Below are positions 39,301 to 54,300 of a stretch of 64,000 nt of DNA, piece after piece. Source of the DNA: Gymnogyps californianus (taxonomy: Eukaryota > Chordata > Aves > Accipitriformes > Cathartidae). The stretch is taken from the NCBI RefSeq assembly GCF_018139145.2, contig NC_059474.1:36722344-36786343 (forward strand), given 5' to 3'. A program made the translations under genes and the position numbers. The notes below the pieces were generated by a model. It was not told the DNA's origin and did not search any database. It was given only the letters and a program-made list of their open reading frames with translations. Position 1 is the first letter of the stretch. Every line of letters starts with the position of its first letter.

Positions 39301-42300
39301 ATGTATGCTGTGGTTACTTAAAGCTGAGTAGCTGTGAATAAATGGCTCTTTGATAGGAAGAGATGTTGGAGTTCTGTTCTAGGAGATCAAAAGAAGTTTG
39401 TGATCTTAGCTGTATATTCAGTAAATACCAGATCTTACTCAAAACAGGCTGTAGGGAAGTATTGAGCTTCTGGTGGTACTTAAAACAGCATCTGCATTTC
39501 AAGCACAGCTGCGTTGTCATAGTGGCAAATTTTTGCATGATGACACTGTTTCAAAAGGGCAAACTTACAGGTATGGGCATGTTAACTGTGTTTCCAGACA
39601 TTCCTTTTTTCTTAAACCTCTTTGGGTAATCTAAGAGGTATATCATCCTAAAGGAAGTCTAGGGCTAGTAAAGGAATGCATAGTGCTGCTATTGTGTACT
39701 TGGAATGTAAAGGGGTTGGTGAAGTTGATGTGTCTGCCCTCAAAGGGTGCTTCCAAAGCTATACTTAACAAAAGGTCAATTTTAATTTGCCTAAGTCCTT
39801 AAGCTAGTATTTTTTAGTTTTCAGTCTTAAATAGGCATGACAGTAATAAGTCTTGATTTGAAACTTTAAAGCTCATAGACACTGAACATCAGCTTTCAAA
39901 TCTCTCCTCTTAATCATTACATCCGTGATGATAAAAGGATCTTCTTGGTATCCATTCCCTTCTGCCTAAAGAACTGATATCATTAATGGTCAGGCCTGAA
40001 TAATCCATAAGGAGGGAGAGGAAAGAAGAGGTTCTGGAGGACAGAATCTTGTGCTCTCCACTCTTCAATATAAAAGGAGTACAAACCACCAATGACCCTT
40101 CATGGGGAAACTCAGTCTTCCTTCTCACAAGCAGTGATGTTGGTGCAAGGTACTTACTGAGATGAATCTTGCTTCATCTATTCAACGGTTGTCAGTGGCA
40201 CATGTCTTCTGATTGAGGTATAGGATTGATTGCCTGCTGTGGCTTGTCATAACACTGCTTAACCTTGAGCTTCTCCAGTGAGTGACTTCTGGTTTACTAG
40301 CTGGAAAAAAAACCTATGAGTTTTATATTAATTACTTTTGTATTTGTAGAACATGGTAGTTATTCTATATATCTTTAAAATGCCCTTTAAAGCCTTTGTT
40401 ACTCTTTCTATAAGTTAAAATGCCTTAACAGACAGCCTAAATAATGGAATATTATGGTGTTTGGTAATGTTTGTCTGGTAAACTTAAAGCAAAAAAGTTA
40501 CATGCTCATGTCTAAACTGTCTCTCTCCCCTTTCTCTCCTTTCTGTAGGAGCTGGGAAGAGCACACAGGCAAAAACCTATAGTAAGTATGAATTTAGTTC
40601 AAGTGACAATCTGAAACTGGATAGCATTCTGTAGATCAAACTAGCAAATCTCCCTATCTCCCATAGCTCAAAAGTAACTCTAGTATTTCAGTGTTTTGTC
40701 CAGGAAAATTTTTTCCTTGCTACCTTAACCGTACTAATACTTTCTTAACTCTTACAGCCTCCAAAGCCAGAAGATCTAGCAGTCATCTGTTTCACCAGTG
40801 GAACGACAGGTACACCTCATTACATTATGCAGAATTTATTATCCTGTATGTGCAAAATTAATTCAGAAGCCCTCCTACTGTTTTTTTTCAAGACTCTCCC
40901 CTGCTGCTGCATCTTTTTGGCAAGTAGTAGCTGGGGAAGTTTTATGGTAAGGCTCCCTTTGATTTTTCCCATTGATCAATACAGAGTTGCAGTATTGGGG
41001 GGTGGAGGTGTTACATTTTTGGGCTTGGAAATAAGTACTGAACCTGTATTTCCATTATAAAAGGGCTCTGCATCAGACTTCAAACTTTCAATTCTTCTGT
41101 AGTCTTTTTTGTACTGTATTAGCAAAATTTGTTCCTTAGCTCTAAGCAACCTTGCTGTAAGACCAAAACAGAAAGACTGTCTAGATGTCACCCACTTGAC
41201 GTTTGTGAGTTAATATCCAACACTGGCAGGGAGCAAAAGGGAAGAGTACAACGACAAGCTACATTTTTAAAGCAGATGTGAGAACAGAAATTAGTCTGGG
41301 TTTGATAGCTGCATCTTCACAGAAGTGTTGAATTGTGAACGAGAAGCTTATCCATGAAACATGACAATTTCTTAAGGATTTGCTTTCCTTATGAAAATTG
41401 AGGACTTCAGCACAAACTGTTTTAAGTGTTACCAGCTATTCTTGACAGTGTGTTAGCAAGTTCTCTGCCTTTGTTTAATTGATATACAAAGAAAGGTATT
41501 AATATCAAAGAAGGACTGATTGAAATGCTATTATATTAGTCTTACCACTGCTTGGTAACTTAAAGGATCTAAAAATTTCACTGTTGCATCCTGATGTGCT
41601 TCTTCCTTAGGAAACCCCAAAGGAGCTATGATCACTCATCAAAACATAGTCAGCAATGCTTCAGCTTTTGTGAAAACTACAGAGGTAAACTGCAAAGGTT
41701 AACATTGGCGATTTGCATGAAACGAAGAATCTCAGGAGTAAAACCAACATTGAAATCTCATTAACTTTGGTCTTAACTTTTAGTAAGATCCAAGTGAAAA
41801 TGTAACTTGACAGCACTCTGACCATGCTAGGTCAGAAGTCAATGTTTACCGGTTTCTTCTGTCAGGGTCAAGAACCCAACAGATTTACAATTTGGTCTCA
41901 TCCAAGCAAAATGTTATAAAGATCCTGATGTGAATCTACATTAGTCTGCCATAGGTTTATAGTGTTTGTCATTAGTGCAAGCTCTGTATCAGCGGGTTTG
42001 TGTAGAGGCTAACCTTTCCCACTAAGGATGGGAGAAGCTATAATGTATTTTAATTCCCCAAAATACTTAAAGCCCTTGCATAAATGAGCAAGCAGCATGA
42101 CTCTGTATTTTCACTTGATACAGTGTTAACTTTTAGTTTACAGTAGACTACTAAAGTTCATCTGCAGGCTAGCTAAGAAGACTGTTCTAACACATACAGA
42201 TGTAATTAAAAATACAATTGCACTTATTTTGCCAAGTAGTCTGCATATAGAATTGTTTTTAAACTAAGCAACTGGTCTCACAATTAGATCATGTAATGTA

Positions 42301-45300
42301 CTTTTGATATCAACCTTATGGTAAATTGGATAAGCAAACTTTCTGATCTAAGATGAAAGTGTGTATTTTTTAAACCCCTAAGGCTTTAACCTTTTTTGTT
42401 CCCCCTCCCTCCCAATGTATATAATGGAACTTTCTGTGGTTTCTATCAGAATTTGTTTCTATTCATAATGATATGAATGGTAAGCTGTAATAATCTGGTC
42501 ACTGTACTCGACTCTAAAAGATTACCTTTTCTGCAATGCTAGAAGTCATTGCTGTAATGTTTTTAATGAAAGACAGACAATGCAGCTTCATTACAAACAA
42601 CACTGAAGCGAGGGCCATGCTCTAGAGTTTAGACGCTAGATTTCATTATTGTTTAACTTAGGCAAAATAGAGAATCAATGAGAATTAAATTTAATTTTAC
42701 TAACACTTTCAGAAAACATTTATGCCTTCCTCTGATGATGTTCTGATATCATTCCTGCCCTTGGCTCATATGTTTGAGAGAATCGTTGAGGTAAGCATCT
42801 GTTTGTTGTACTGAACTACTGAGAAGCTTGCTTTTCTTACAGAATGCATGTCTCTTGAATCCCAGTGATACATGCTATTCCTCTTTCACTCTTGCACATG
42901 TGTATGAAAGCTTGAGGTAAGGTTCAGGAAAATAATATCCCATAAACAATATCCAGTGAGTACGAGACAATTGGTTTTCATGCCAAAATATAAACATTAA
43001 CCTTAAAGCTAGGTTAATAAGAAACTGGTTTACTAGAAGATGAGACAATCCCTTAGCACACTTACACTGCCTAGAAATTCCCTCTAATATAATCAGTGCA
43101 CTATTAAAAATCCATGCCATTCTTTAGTCTGCAAACATTAAAAAATAATTTTTTAATGTGGCATCCTGCTTGCTTACACAAAACTAATTTTAAGTTGGTT
43201 AAACTTACCATTGCTTCCAAGGAACTTCAGTAAAAAGGAAGAGACTTTGTTTCAGTGGAGTTTTCTTCCAGGAAACGAAAATGGCTTTTAATGCCATTTA
43301 ATGACAAACTCTGAAGTTCTTGGATAGCTTGTTTTACCATATAGCAAAACCTGGGGCTTCATTTTTGAGTATGAGGGGACTCAGGTTGTCTTAATACTGG
43401 CAGTCTTAAGGACCTCTGAGCCCATAGTTAGGTGGTATGCATTATTGAAAGGATGCAACTTCCTCAAACTTTATATACAGTAGAGGCACAGGTATTTAAT
43501 TACTGTACTTATTGAAGTTGAATTAACACAACTCCTTAGGTGAGATTGCAAATATGTATGTTGAAGGTAGTCATGTCCCTATTTATGTAGGGAAATAAAC
43601 AGCCTCCATGCAAGTGTGAAAAGGCACATGGAGCCAGAAATTGTCCTGTGACTTCAGTTAGGAATCCTGAGCGTTCTACTGAAAGTGTGTATATATACAC
43701 ACATGCATATATACATTTTTATATGTATGTTATGAAGATTGGGAATAGAGTGTAACTGAGGTGTACAGGTGCCCTTAGGCTTTCAGCACTCTTTCTCCTG
43801 GTAACCTGGATACCAGTTATACTTCAGTGTCTGTTTTACTGATGCCTGTCTTGCAGCAGAAGGTACAAGCTCTGTAGGTAACAGCTCTGCTCTTGATCAT
43901 GCAGTAGAAATAGGATGGGAACTTGTATTCTAAATGATAAAATGAGAAGAAAGTGTTTGGATCTCAGTATTCCTCTGCTGTTTGAGGTCTTTACAAAGTA
44001 GGTGATTACTTGTGTATTTACATAAGGAGATTAAGCAAGAACACTTTTGGTAGAAAGGAGGAAAAATTTGTTACTGTTTGGGGTAGGTATGAACACAGGC
44101 TCTGTGAGAAGCAATCTTTAGAATTCTACCCCTGTTGTAAAGTTGATGTTCGCTGATTTTTGGCTTCCTAAGGAAGTTAGAGGCTCAGTGAACTTGACAG
44201 GACAGATGTGTTTCCACCTAGCAAAGGCAGTTGCTGCTCAGTCCATCTGGACTGATGCATTTGCTGCTTTTTAGCAGATGGTGGCAAAGCACAGGTGAAG
44301 GGGAAAAGTGACACTTCAGCATGTCTTGTGCAGTAAAGATGAGAATGGATGGCAGGGAATGAAGGAAGAGGTGTTATGGAGGAAGCAGAAGAAATAAAAG
44401 CAAGTAGGTATAGATAAACACAAGAAGAGTAGAGGTGGTGTTAAAAAGAATAAATGAAACCCAAACAAAATAGGAGAAAAAGGGGGTGTATAGGTGTGGG
44501 GGGTGGAGCTTCTAGACTCTTAACAGAGAATATAGAACATAACAGGATTAAGTCTGCCTTCCTTGGTGTAGGTCTGAAGTGATGCAGTGGCTCTGCTAGA
44601 ATCTTCTAAAGAGCATCTTGATCATGTGACAACAAATCCTCTGCTCACATCAGTCCTGTGAAATAGGAAGGAAAACCAGAGTGCAAGAGAATGGAAATCA
44701 AGTAGCGTAAGGCAGAAATCCCTGCTGGACCAGTAAATAGCATGTGCTGACTTTAAATGCAGGATTTCTTACTATATAGCAGGGAACAAACAAAGGTCTA
44801 GTATTTTTAAATAAACTTGTTAAATATTTAAAATAGAGAAGTTCTGCTTTTTAGTCTTTTGCTACCTCTGAGTCACCGGAATAGCCTCATTTGGCCAACT
44901 GCCCTTTTTGGATAGGGGCTTTTGTGCTGTATCTTATTCTGTCCAAGTCCTTGGTCTGTGTACACCAGGCATGTCTTGCTACTTGGTCTTTCTAGTCCCA
45001 TCCTATAGTCTGAGAATGCTGCAGAACTAGTCCAGAAGCTGAGATGATTTAAGGTGGATCCTGCACAGTCCACTCTGCATAGGATTGTCATACATATATA
45101 GCTAGAACACATTATACCTCCTGTGTTTTCAGAGTGTTTACTTTTTTCTAACAGTGTGTGGTTCTGTGCCATGGAGCTCGGATAGGATTCTTTCAAGGGG
45201 ATATCAGACTACTTATGGACGACCTAAAAACACTACAGCCAACTGTGTTTCCTGTAGTACCAAGACTGTTGAACAGAATGTTTGACAAGGTAAGTCTACA

Positions 45301-48300
45301 GGCATGAGTCTAGACCTCTGCAGGGTTTTAAGAGACTTCATGAAGTTTCTGCTGCCAGGGCAGGAGTAACCGTTGTGCTCTGGGATGTTAAATCGGCATG
45401 CTAACAAACTTGTGTATCTCTTTCTAAAAGACAGCTGAAAATGCAGGGAGTAGTACTGGTTGTATTAAAACACTTTCAGGCAGCAAATACTAGCGTTCAA
45501 AAGTCTGACTAGGGGACTTGGTTCTCTCTAGCTTGATTGATGACTTACTGTTTTGCTCTGAGCAAGTTATTTAAGTCCAGTCTACAACATGAACATGAGG
45601 CTTAGCATCTGCATGCCATGCTTCTAGCGTCTGACTCATGGAGTGGAATTTGCAAACCAAGGTCAGGTGTTTGCCTATGTTTGTATGGACGCATACAAGT
45701 TTCCTACACAGCAGCCAGCATGTTCTAGCAGGGAGAACTATAAACCAGCCAGTCGGGAGTGCTGGGGAGAGGGTGTGTCAGCAGCCCCAGTCTCTCCTGT
45801 GCTTGCTGCTTGCCTGCTCAGGGTCATCTGAGATGGGAATTCAGAAGTAGATTCTCTTTCTTGGACTTCAGATTTTAAATCATCCGTTTGCATATGGATG
45901 ACTGACTCTTCTTAGGATACAGCCAGAGGAGTTGAAGATTTAACAAGAAGTCTTGTGACTGCTAAAGAAATGGCAGAGCTGTCTGTGCTGTCTTAGCCAG
46001 GACAGTGCTCTAACCATGAAACCAGAGGAACAGCAAGTAATACAAGGTTCTGTTTGGCCCCAGGAACAAATAGTGCAACTCTGATCCATTTGGAGGGGAG
46101 GAAGTCGTGAGACCAGCCTGTAGCACTTAAAACATAGCCCCTCATTCTGCTCACCCATTCTGTATTGGAATTTGAGAAGCAGAGCCAAAGCTTGGGACTC
46201 TCTTCTCCTTTCATGATGTGCTCTTGCTTGTTAACTCTGGTGCCCTGAGGCTTTCACACTTCTATGGCACTGTTTCAACCTCACCCTGCCTTGCAGTAAC
46301 CTAGTGTGTGAAGTTAACAAGTGGGAAATTGGGGTGGCGGGGGGGCCATAATGCTGAAGAGCTGCTGGGTCTTTCTCTTTCCAAGTGAATATACTAATCT
46401 GTAGTCTGCTGTTGAGTCTGCTCTGTGGCTTCCTGAGAACAACTAGAAGGAGCCTTTGAAAAGTGATCTAAAAAGCAAGTTTATATATGCAAGACAGATC
46501 TCCATTTGCTATTTCTGAAGGGACCTGCACCTCAGAAAACCCTGTGTTACTTTACATATTATGATGGTGTGCTTTTCAGAATATGCTGAGGATTATACTC
46601 AATTTGAACTTTGATCGTACTGGAATAGAAAAGTAAAACATCCATATTCATTCATTTTAATGAAGAAACTGTACATTGAAACAGCATCACACAGTTTGGG
46701 AAGCAAGAATTAGTTAAGTGCTAATTTTGGTGGACATCTCTTCAACTGAGGTAGAGGCCAAAATCAAAATCTGCAAGTATTTCTTACTAGAATTAAGATG
46801 CCTACCAATAAAGGTGGTTTAATTTACTTGGTTTTCACTGCTAAGAGTCTCTGTGCATGCTTCTGTAAGAAAAAGGGAATGGTAGTCTGAAGACTTCTAA
46901 CCACAGATCATCTTTCTTAATAGATTTTTGGACAGGCAGATACTTCATTAAAGAGGTGGATGCTGGATTTTGCTTCCAAGAGGAAAGAAGCAGAACTCAG
47001 AAGTGGTATAGTTAGAAATAACAGTTTCTGGGATAAAGTAATCTTCCGCAAAATACAGGTATGCTTAAAAGCCTCTGAGTCTAAGTTTGCACTTGCTGAC
47101 TTTCGTATGAATGGTTATAATCTGGGATTAAAGACTACCTGCCTACTCAGAATAAAAATCAAAGCTGTCTTTATTTCCAACTTCACTTTTTCAGTTCCCC
47201 CTGTTTTAATAGTATCAGCTAACCATATTAGGGAAGCTGCTCTAAAACAGTCTGGTGCTTCTCTCTTACCACTTTGAAAGCAAACACTGTCCTTCTGAAG
47301 GAGGAATGCTAAATGTGACACAGTGCCACCTGTAGCCCCTACTGTCTTCTCACTGTTGGTCACTAGTAAGTTATGCCTGCTATTATATCTGGCACTCACT
47401 TGCTATGGCCTAACCTTGGTTGAACAACGTGCCCCTGTGGCTGCTTTTTATAGCATTCAGGATGTATGAGAAGCTGATACAAGGCAGTTAAAAATAAAGC
47501 CATTGCTGTAAGGCCATGACTTAAGCTCTTCAGACTTTTGGCAGAGTCTGCATTGCAGCGACACGACAGCATAGTCTTTGTAGATACTGTGTGTTGGAGA
47601 TACCATTTCTTCCAGCCATTAATGAGATTAAAAACACTGCAAGAAAGACAGCTTGCAATAGGAGACTAAACTTTAATCTCTAACATTTGTGGGTGGCACC
47701 GTAGGTGAATAGTGGCTGAGAGTGGGACAGAAAAAGACTCTGGAAATCTCTCTAAAATGCTTTTGGTGTCCACAGTATCTTGTGTCTGTTGTAGGCAAGT
47801 TTGGGAGGAAAAGTAAGGCTGATGGTTACAGGAGCAGCACCTGTATCTGCAAGTGTACTGACCTTCCTGAGAACAGCTCTTGGCTGTCAGGTGAGTTTCC
47901 TGGCCTTAATCCTAAAACAAAAAGATTTTAATACCTGGTTCCAGCTTTGATGTTAGAGCATTTCTAGTAGTCTGATTATACAGATAACACTTTCTGGCAT
48001 TCTTCTTGGAGACTATACAAGTGCATACTCCTTTCCAGAGTTTCTCTGTCCCCTGATATTTCTGTATTCATCCCAAAGTCTTTACTATAACTGAAGTAAC
48101 CAGCTGAACTGTCTTAAGGGAAAGATTTTTTTGGAGGGCTGCTGTAAGAAATAACTAGTGTTCTTGGATTAAGTTTCTGGGGCTTGCCTTGCTTACAGAA
48201 GTATTTGTAACTACTGTAGAGAATCTAATCGATGTGATGATACTGTAGTGGTGTTGCTTTGAAGATGAGACTGGGGAGAATCAGATTGCACACATTTTAT

Positions 48301-51300
48301 TTATCTTCAGAGCCTCTTCAAAGTATATGCTTTTTGAGGTAAAATCTGAATAATAATGGCATAGGATGGAACAAATGTGTTGAAATAAATCTGAAGGATA
48401 GAGAACACTCTAAAATGTGAGGCTTCTATGACTTCTTGAAGTTCTTCAGTAGTGTGCTGGTGTAGCAGTGCATTCTGCACAGAAGAGGGAAGCCTGTCTT
48501 GTATTTAATAATCACAGAGCTGTGACGGGGTGTAGAGATTCCATTCCTGGATGTCTTGGACAAACCTGTCCTTAAATGATGTGAATGAAGTAATTGCTAG
48601 TGCCCCTGTTAGTTTCTTCCTCTTGCTCCCTCTGTTGCTTTCTGTTTTGATCTATACAGGTGTCATATAGCATGTGAAATGGAGTGAAACTTTGAGTAAA
48701 TATGGGAACTGAAGGTGGAATATTAGCACTTAAAATTGTGTATTGTGATAAAACTCTAATATAGCAGTCTTCTTTTTAGAAGATGCTGGGGATTTTGCTA
48801 AACTCAAATTTAAACAACTAGAAAAAGAAGCAAAGTATTAATTTCATTTTAGTGAAGAAACTGTATGTTGAAAAGCAAGAATCTTAAATCTTTTGGTTTC
48901 ATGTCCTAGTTCTATGAAGGCTATGGACAGACTGAATGCACAGCTGGATGCTCACTGTCACTGCCTGGTGACTGGACAGCAGGTACGGTGTTTAATGGTC
49001 TGCCTGTCTGTTAAATTTCAGGATGGTATAGAGGTCCCTGATCACATTGTTTAGTCTTCAGTACACCTATCATGAAGCATAAGATTCTGTTTTTCTTCAA
49101 GTGAAGTAAAAAAGTTTTGAAGGGATCCCTTGAAGTTTCTACCCCGAAATAGTTAGGAATGTTCAGTAATCCAAACTTTAAGAGGCTTTGTCCTTGAAAG
49201 TTGAAGTGGATGTAGGAGAGGGGAGATCATAGTATCAACCCTTGTAATTTTTACAGAATAGGAATCTGCTGTGTATAAACACAGTGCTGGAAATTTAAAT
49301 GGCATTTTTTGGTGTTGGAACAAACAGTCTGCATTTCTGTCAGCTGTTACATCTCTAGCTCCCTAACTGAAATAATACTGATAATTGAAACTATAGTGGG
49401 ACTTTTGCTACTTAAATATGTCCATAGAGTGAAGATCCTGATTATAAGAAAAAGCAAGCCTGAGTACATGGTTCAGCTTATAACATTCTAGAGATATCTG
49501 AGAATTTAATGTTTCGGTCCCAGCAAATTTAAGCTATTACTGTACTGGTATTGGTGTAGTACATTACCAGAGATCAGTTTTTCATCTTCGTACTTTAGCA
49601 TGTAACCAGCTTATTGTTTTAAGAACCTGACTAAAAAGCAGTTCAGGCTATTGAAGTGTTACTCTATTTAATAGGTCATGTTGGAGCACCCATGCCATGC
49701 AGTATCATCAAGCTTGTTGATGTACAAGAAATGAATTACTTGGCTGCCAAAGGAGAGGGTGAAGTAAGTAATTTCAAAAGGTCAATATGAGCCTCTTATG
49801 AAATCTTGGAAAATGTTTTTTGGTCCCAAAATAACAACTAACTGTCTGAGTTTAGTAAAAGGGCTAAACATGGCCTGCTACCTACAATCAAAGATGCCTG
49901 CCTTGCCTGCATGTGATGTCAGCTAACAATTCACAGAAGCAAAACAGAAAATAGTGTATTGGAGGGGAGAAAAAGCAGCTTACTGTGGGATAACAGATTA
50001 CTATGTATTTATGCTTATATGACCAACATGCCATCTTCCAGCTGTGGGATAGCTGAGAAGCTAGCTATCTCATACTGCATTTATCCTTCAGTAAAATGCT
50101 AGCAGAGGGCTTCCCCCCACCCCCGACTGCCAAGTGCCGGAGAACAGCTGATGCATGTAGCTTGTTACCCAGCTTATGATGTGTGAGATGAGGTAATTTA
50201 AAGTGGCTGGAACACCATTAAGAGAAATGGAGATAAAATGCCATGAAGGCTGCTAATGATTTGTGACGACCTGCACATTGTTCTGAACTTTTTTTCTGCA
50301 GCCTGCACAAACTGAACATGTATGTTCTACAAATTGCACTTTGAGGACTCAGCTTTCTATGTAATGCTATATGCTGTCTTTTTCAATATTTTTTTCCAAG
50401 TGAAATATATACAGCTTGAACTTTGTATATATACTTTGAACAGATGTCCATGTAGTAATTTATTTTCCCCAGGCCCTGAAAGCAAATTAACTGGTGGCTT
50501 TCATATGCTTTCAAGAGGCCTTGGGGGAAGTTGCAGGGGGGAGAAGTGGATAAATAAAAAGTAGCTTAAGCAAGTAACTAATTTGTGACTGTAAACAACA
50601 TATAATCTTTATTTTCGTTGTAATTTGTATGAGACTAGAGACAAATCATTGGGCTTTAATTCTCAGAAGTACATAAGGATTTAGTTGGGCTTGGTGGTGG
50701 GAAACTTTTTGCAAGTGGAGAGCAATGTCAAGATTCTTTCCTGTCTTGCATATGACCCCACGTTTAGTCTTCATCAGCAATTTTTGCTTCACTTTAAATA
50801 TGCTTTTAAAGCTTGGTCTGCTAGAGGAAATGAGTATAAATTCTCATAAAGAGAAACAGTTAAGTAATTTTTTAAATTTCTAAAAATGTTTTGCTTGCAC
50901 TTACTGTGAAAGTTTTCTGCGTTAGGAGTTACTTTGGACTTGAATAAATATGGTAGCCCCTTAATATATCAGGTACCATCTTAGTCTTTCAGTCCTAACT
51001 TCCTCAGTGTGAACTACTCTGAATTTAACGAGTAAGTGTTGTAACTTGGTTCACAGAAGTGAAGCCCATAGTTATAGAACTGGCTCTCATTATCCTTTGC
51101 CTAAAATAGATCTTCTTCCTCATTGTCTGTCTGCTCTTCAGCTGGATTAAACACTCCTAGTCCTCCTTTCTGAGAGTAAGCTTTCAATATTCTCTTCTGT
51201 CAGCCTTGCTTTTCACTTTTCCCAGTTATCCATGTTCAAGAAGGATAAATTTGTGAATAGAATTATATATGCTCATATGCAGGTGAGGTCTTAGTGCCAC

Positions 51301-54300
51301 TTAGCAGGATAACAATAAATGGTTTGCTGTCTCTACTGGGAAAAGCTCTCACCTACTGCCATCCTGTGATTGTAGGAGCCATGAAAAATGAAACGTTTGA
51401 TCAGTCAGCCTTTGACTTGACTGGGACACATGGAGTTCTCTTCTACTCATATCCTTCCAGACAAGCTCTGTTTTATAGCAGAAATGACTTCGTTCTTAAA
51501 ACATGACCTCGGTTTGGTCATGAGTCTGGTAGTGTCTCTACAAGGTCATCAGAACCCTCACTAATACTCTGATCTACCTCCTATTGACAACATCTCATGT
51601 TCATTGTATTGTAGTTCACCAGCATGCCTATATTTTATGCTGAGGTAAGCACTGAAAATACATGGGATGAGTTTTTCAAGAATTGGTCTCTGAACAACAT
51701 TAGTAATTTCTTCTAGTCTGGGAATTGGTATTAGTGCCTGAAGATTCTTTAGCCAGTTCCTTGCCCATTTTATAATTGTACTAATCCCCTAGACTAATAG
51801 CTGGCCTAGTATTTCATCAGCCCCTATTGATATTTATTATCCATTTGGCCTTAACTTAAAACTGGATTTTCTATCCCATTCTTCTAGATTTGTTCTAGAC
51901 TCCTGATACTATTGCCCAGACTAGACCCTTCTTATTGTTTCCTGTCATCCACGCATGCCAAGCCACTCCCAAGCTGGCGTGATGGTTTGAATCCTTTGTT
52001 GCTTCTGAGGACTCTTGTGTAGAGCTTTCAGGGTTTTTGGACTCCTGATTCCCCAGCAGTTGTGTGCATCGGGCATCTTTAAGTTTTGCTTCAATCTTGT
52101 TTATCTTGCCTATCTCTGTCCTCATTTCTAAGGAGGTATTTTATAGTCCTGCTGATCCTTAAATAACAAGAGTCCTATGCTGTGTCCCCCCTCTCCCCAC
52201 CAAAGAAAACTTACACAACCTTGGGTGTTATATTGAGAAGAAAATACTTAAATCTGGGATCATTTCTGGATACTTCAGGCTCTACTCCATGTTCCTGACT
52301 AGCTGCTTTACTTTTATGCTCTTACTGACAGGTACTCTACTAATTGTCTGACCTGATTCTCCGGCAACCTCTTCACCTATAAACCTTTAATCTTGTTGGT
52401 CCTTTTCTCATACCTTGGAAGCACGTTTTTTGATGCTAATAATGCCCATGCATCCAGTTATATCCAGAGAAGTTGTTCTTGGTTTTCTACCTGGTACAAA
52501 AATCCAGACAACCTTCAGTTTAAAGAAATTGCAGGTTTCCTTTATAGAGAAGTCTTGAGTGCCCTAAGCCATAAGGTTACTGGTTTACTTTTGGACATTT
52601 GCTTGATATACAGCTTTTTCATCACTAGTTTTAGCACAATGCCCCTGCTGCTTACCAAAGCTGAAACGAACATGTTGCCAGGCTGAGGGGTAATATTTCT
52701 GGATCCAGCAGAATTTCTTCAGATAAATAAATTTCCTCTGATAAATTAGATTATTCAAATAACAGGTAGGAACACTGCTGCTAGACTGGAAGAGAACAGA
52801 TGCTTCCAATTGCTTCTTATTGTACTTTATACCAATGGAAAATGTTAGGTCTCCAAAAACCATGAGCAGAGATTTCTGTACTAATGCATAAACTTCATCT
52901 TGTCTTTTTAGTGGGGGTTATTGAGAACCATTGGAGAAAGCATTCATTGCAAATGTGTTTGTTAACTTCCCTTCATCGTAGCATACACTAACAAATGGCT
53001 GTTTTCAGGTGTGTGTGAAAGGGCCAAATGTATTTTCTGGCTATTTGAAAGATCCAGAAAAAACAGCAGAAGCTCTGGACAAAGATGGCTGGCTTCATAC
53101 AGGAGATATTGGGAAATGGCTACCAGTAAGTGAACTTATATAGCTGAAATGTACTTCTGTAGTTGCTAGCAGTAATTTAACAAATAGAAAATAATTGGTA
53201 TTGAACACAATGAATTTGGTGGAAGACAAGTAATTTTAAGAGAAGGATAATTACTGTTGTAGATAAATAAATCTGTGTGCCTGGGGCTAAAAAAGTATTA
53301 GCAGTGCCAATCCTGAGGCTTTCCCTAGTTTAGGTTAGATGGGTGCAGAGCCTGTTTTCTTCCAATGTTAGTTTGACAGTACTCTGGCTCTAGCACTATT
53401 TTACTGTACTAGTGTGGCATGCTTAAGGTGTGTAGATTGGTTTTTCACTTGAAGTGCCTTTTCTGAGTGGAAGTTATTTCTGTCAACAGAATGGTACATT
53501 GAAGATCATTGACCGGAAAAAACACATATTTAAACTAGCCCAGGGAGAGTACATAGCACCAGAGAAAATAGAAAATGTGTATCTGAGATGTGAAGCACTT
53601 GCTCAGGTGTTTGTCCATGGAGAGAGCTTGCAGGTAAGCATTCTTCAGGTAATTTTAAAAATGAATGCAAGAGGAGACTGCAGAAAAGAGTCTTCCTTTC
53701 CTCCCTCCCCCAACCCCAAACTTTGGGACTGAAATCTTAAAAAAATTTTTAACATTATACATTTTGGTTCTGAATGTACTTTTGACTCCAGCAGTTATAT
53801 AGCATGTTTCTGGATTTAGTTTCAGACCAGGTAGTAAAGCTGGATTAATTTGAGCATTAATGACTGTATATCAGTTGTTAACAGTGTGCAGGGAAAATAA
53901 AAAAAAACACACCCAAACTCAAGATGTCCAGGTTTTTGCAAGTGTAAATTGAAACGTGGGTCTTAACAAGAGTAATTCTCTTAAGTGCAAGCTTCTGAAC
54001 TGCACTCCTGTGTTCAAGTAGCAGAAAGCTGCTGACTTTACAGCAGGATCAGAAATGCTGTCCAAAACCTAACACTGACTAGTAAGAAATGTGTAGGAAC
54101 TAAAATGTTGACTTTGTCAAGCTTTTTTTGTTCTCTTTTAAAAATTCCTTTTCAGGCCTTCTTAGTAGCTATTGTGGTACCTGATCCTGAGGCTCTGCAC
54201 AGCTGGGCCAAGAAAAAGGGATTTGAAGGCTCATATGAAGAGCTATGCAAAACCAAGGTGAGTCATATCTAACTAAACAGTTATCTGTTCTGCATCAACT

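Noticed and set aside
44631..44660. CTCTGCTCACATCAG as a possible second gate exon of ACSL1
   Set aside because: In no frame does it give LPLAHM with flanking splice sites in the right phase.
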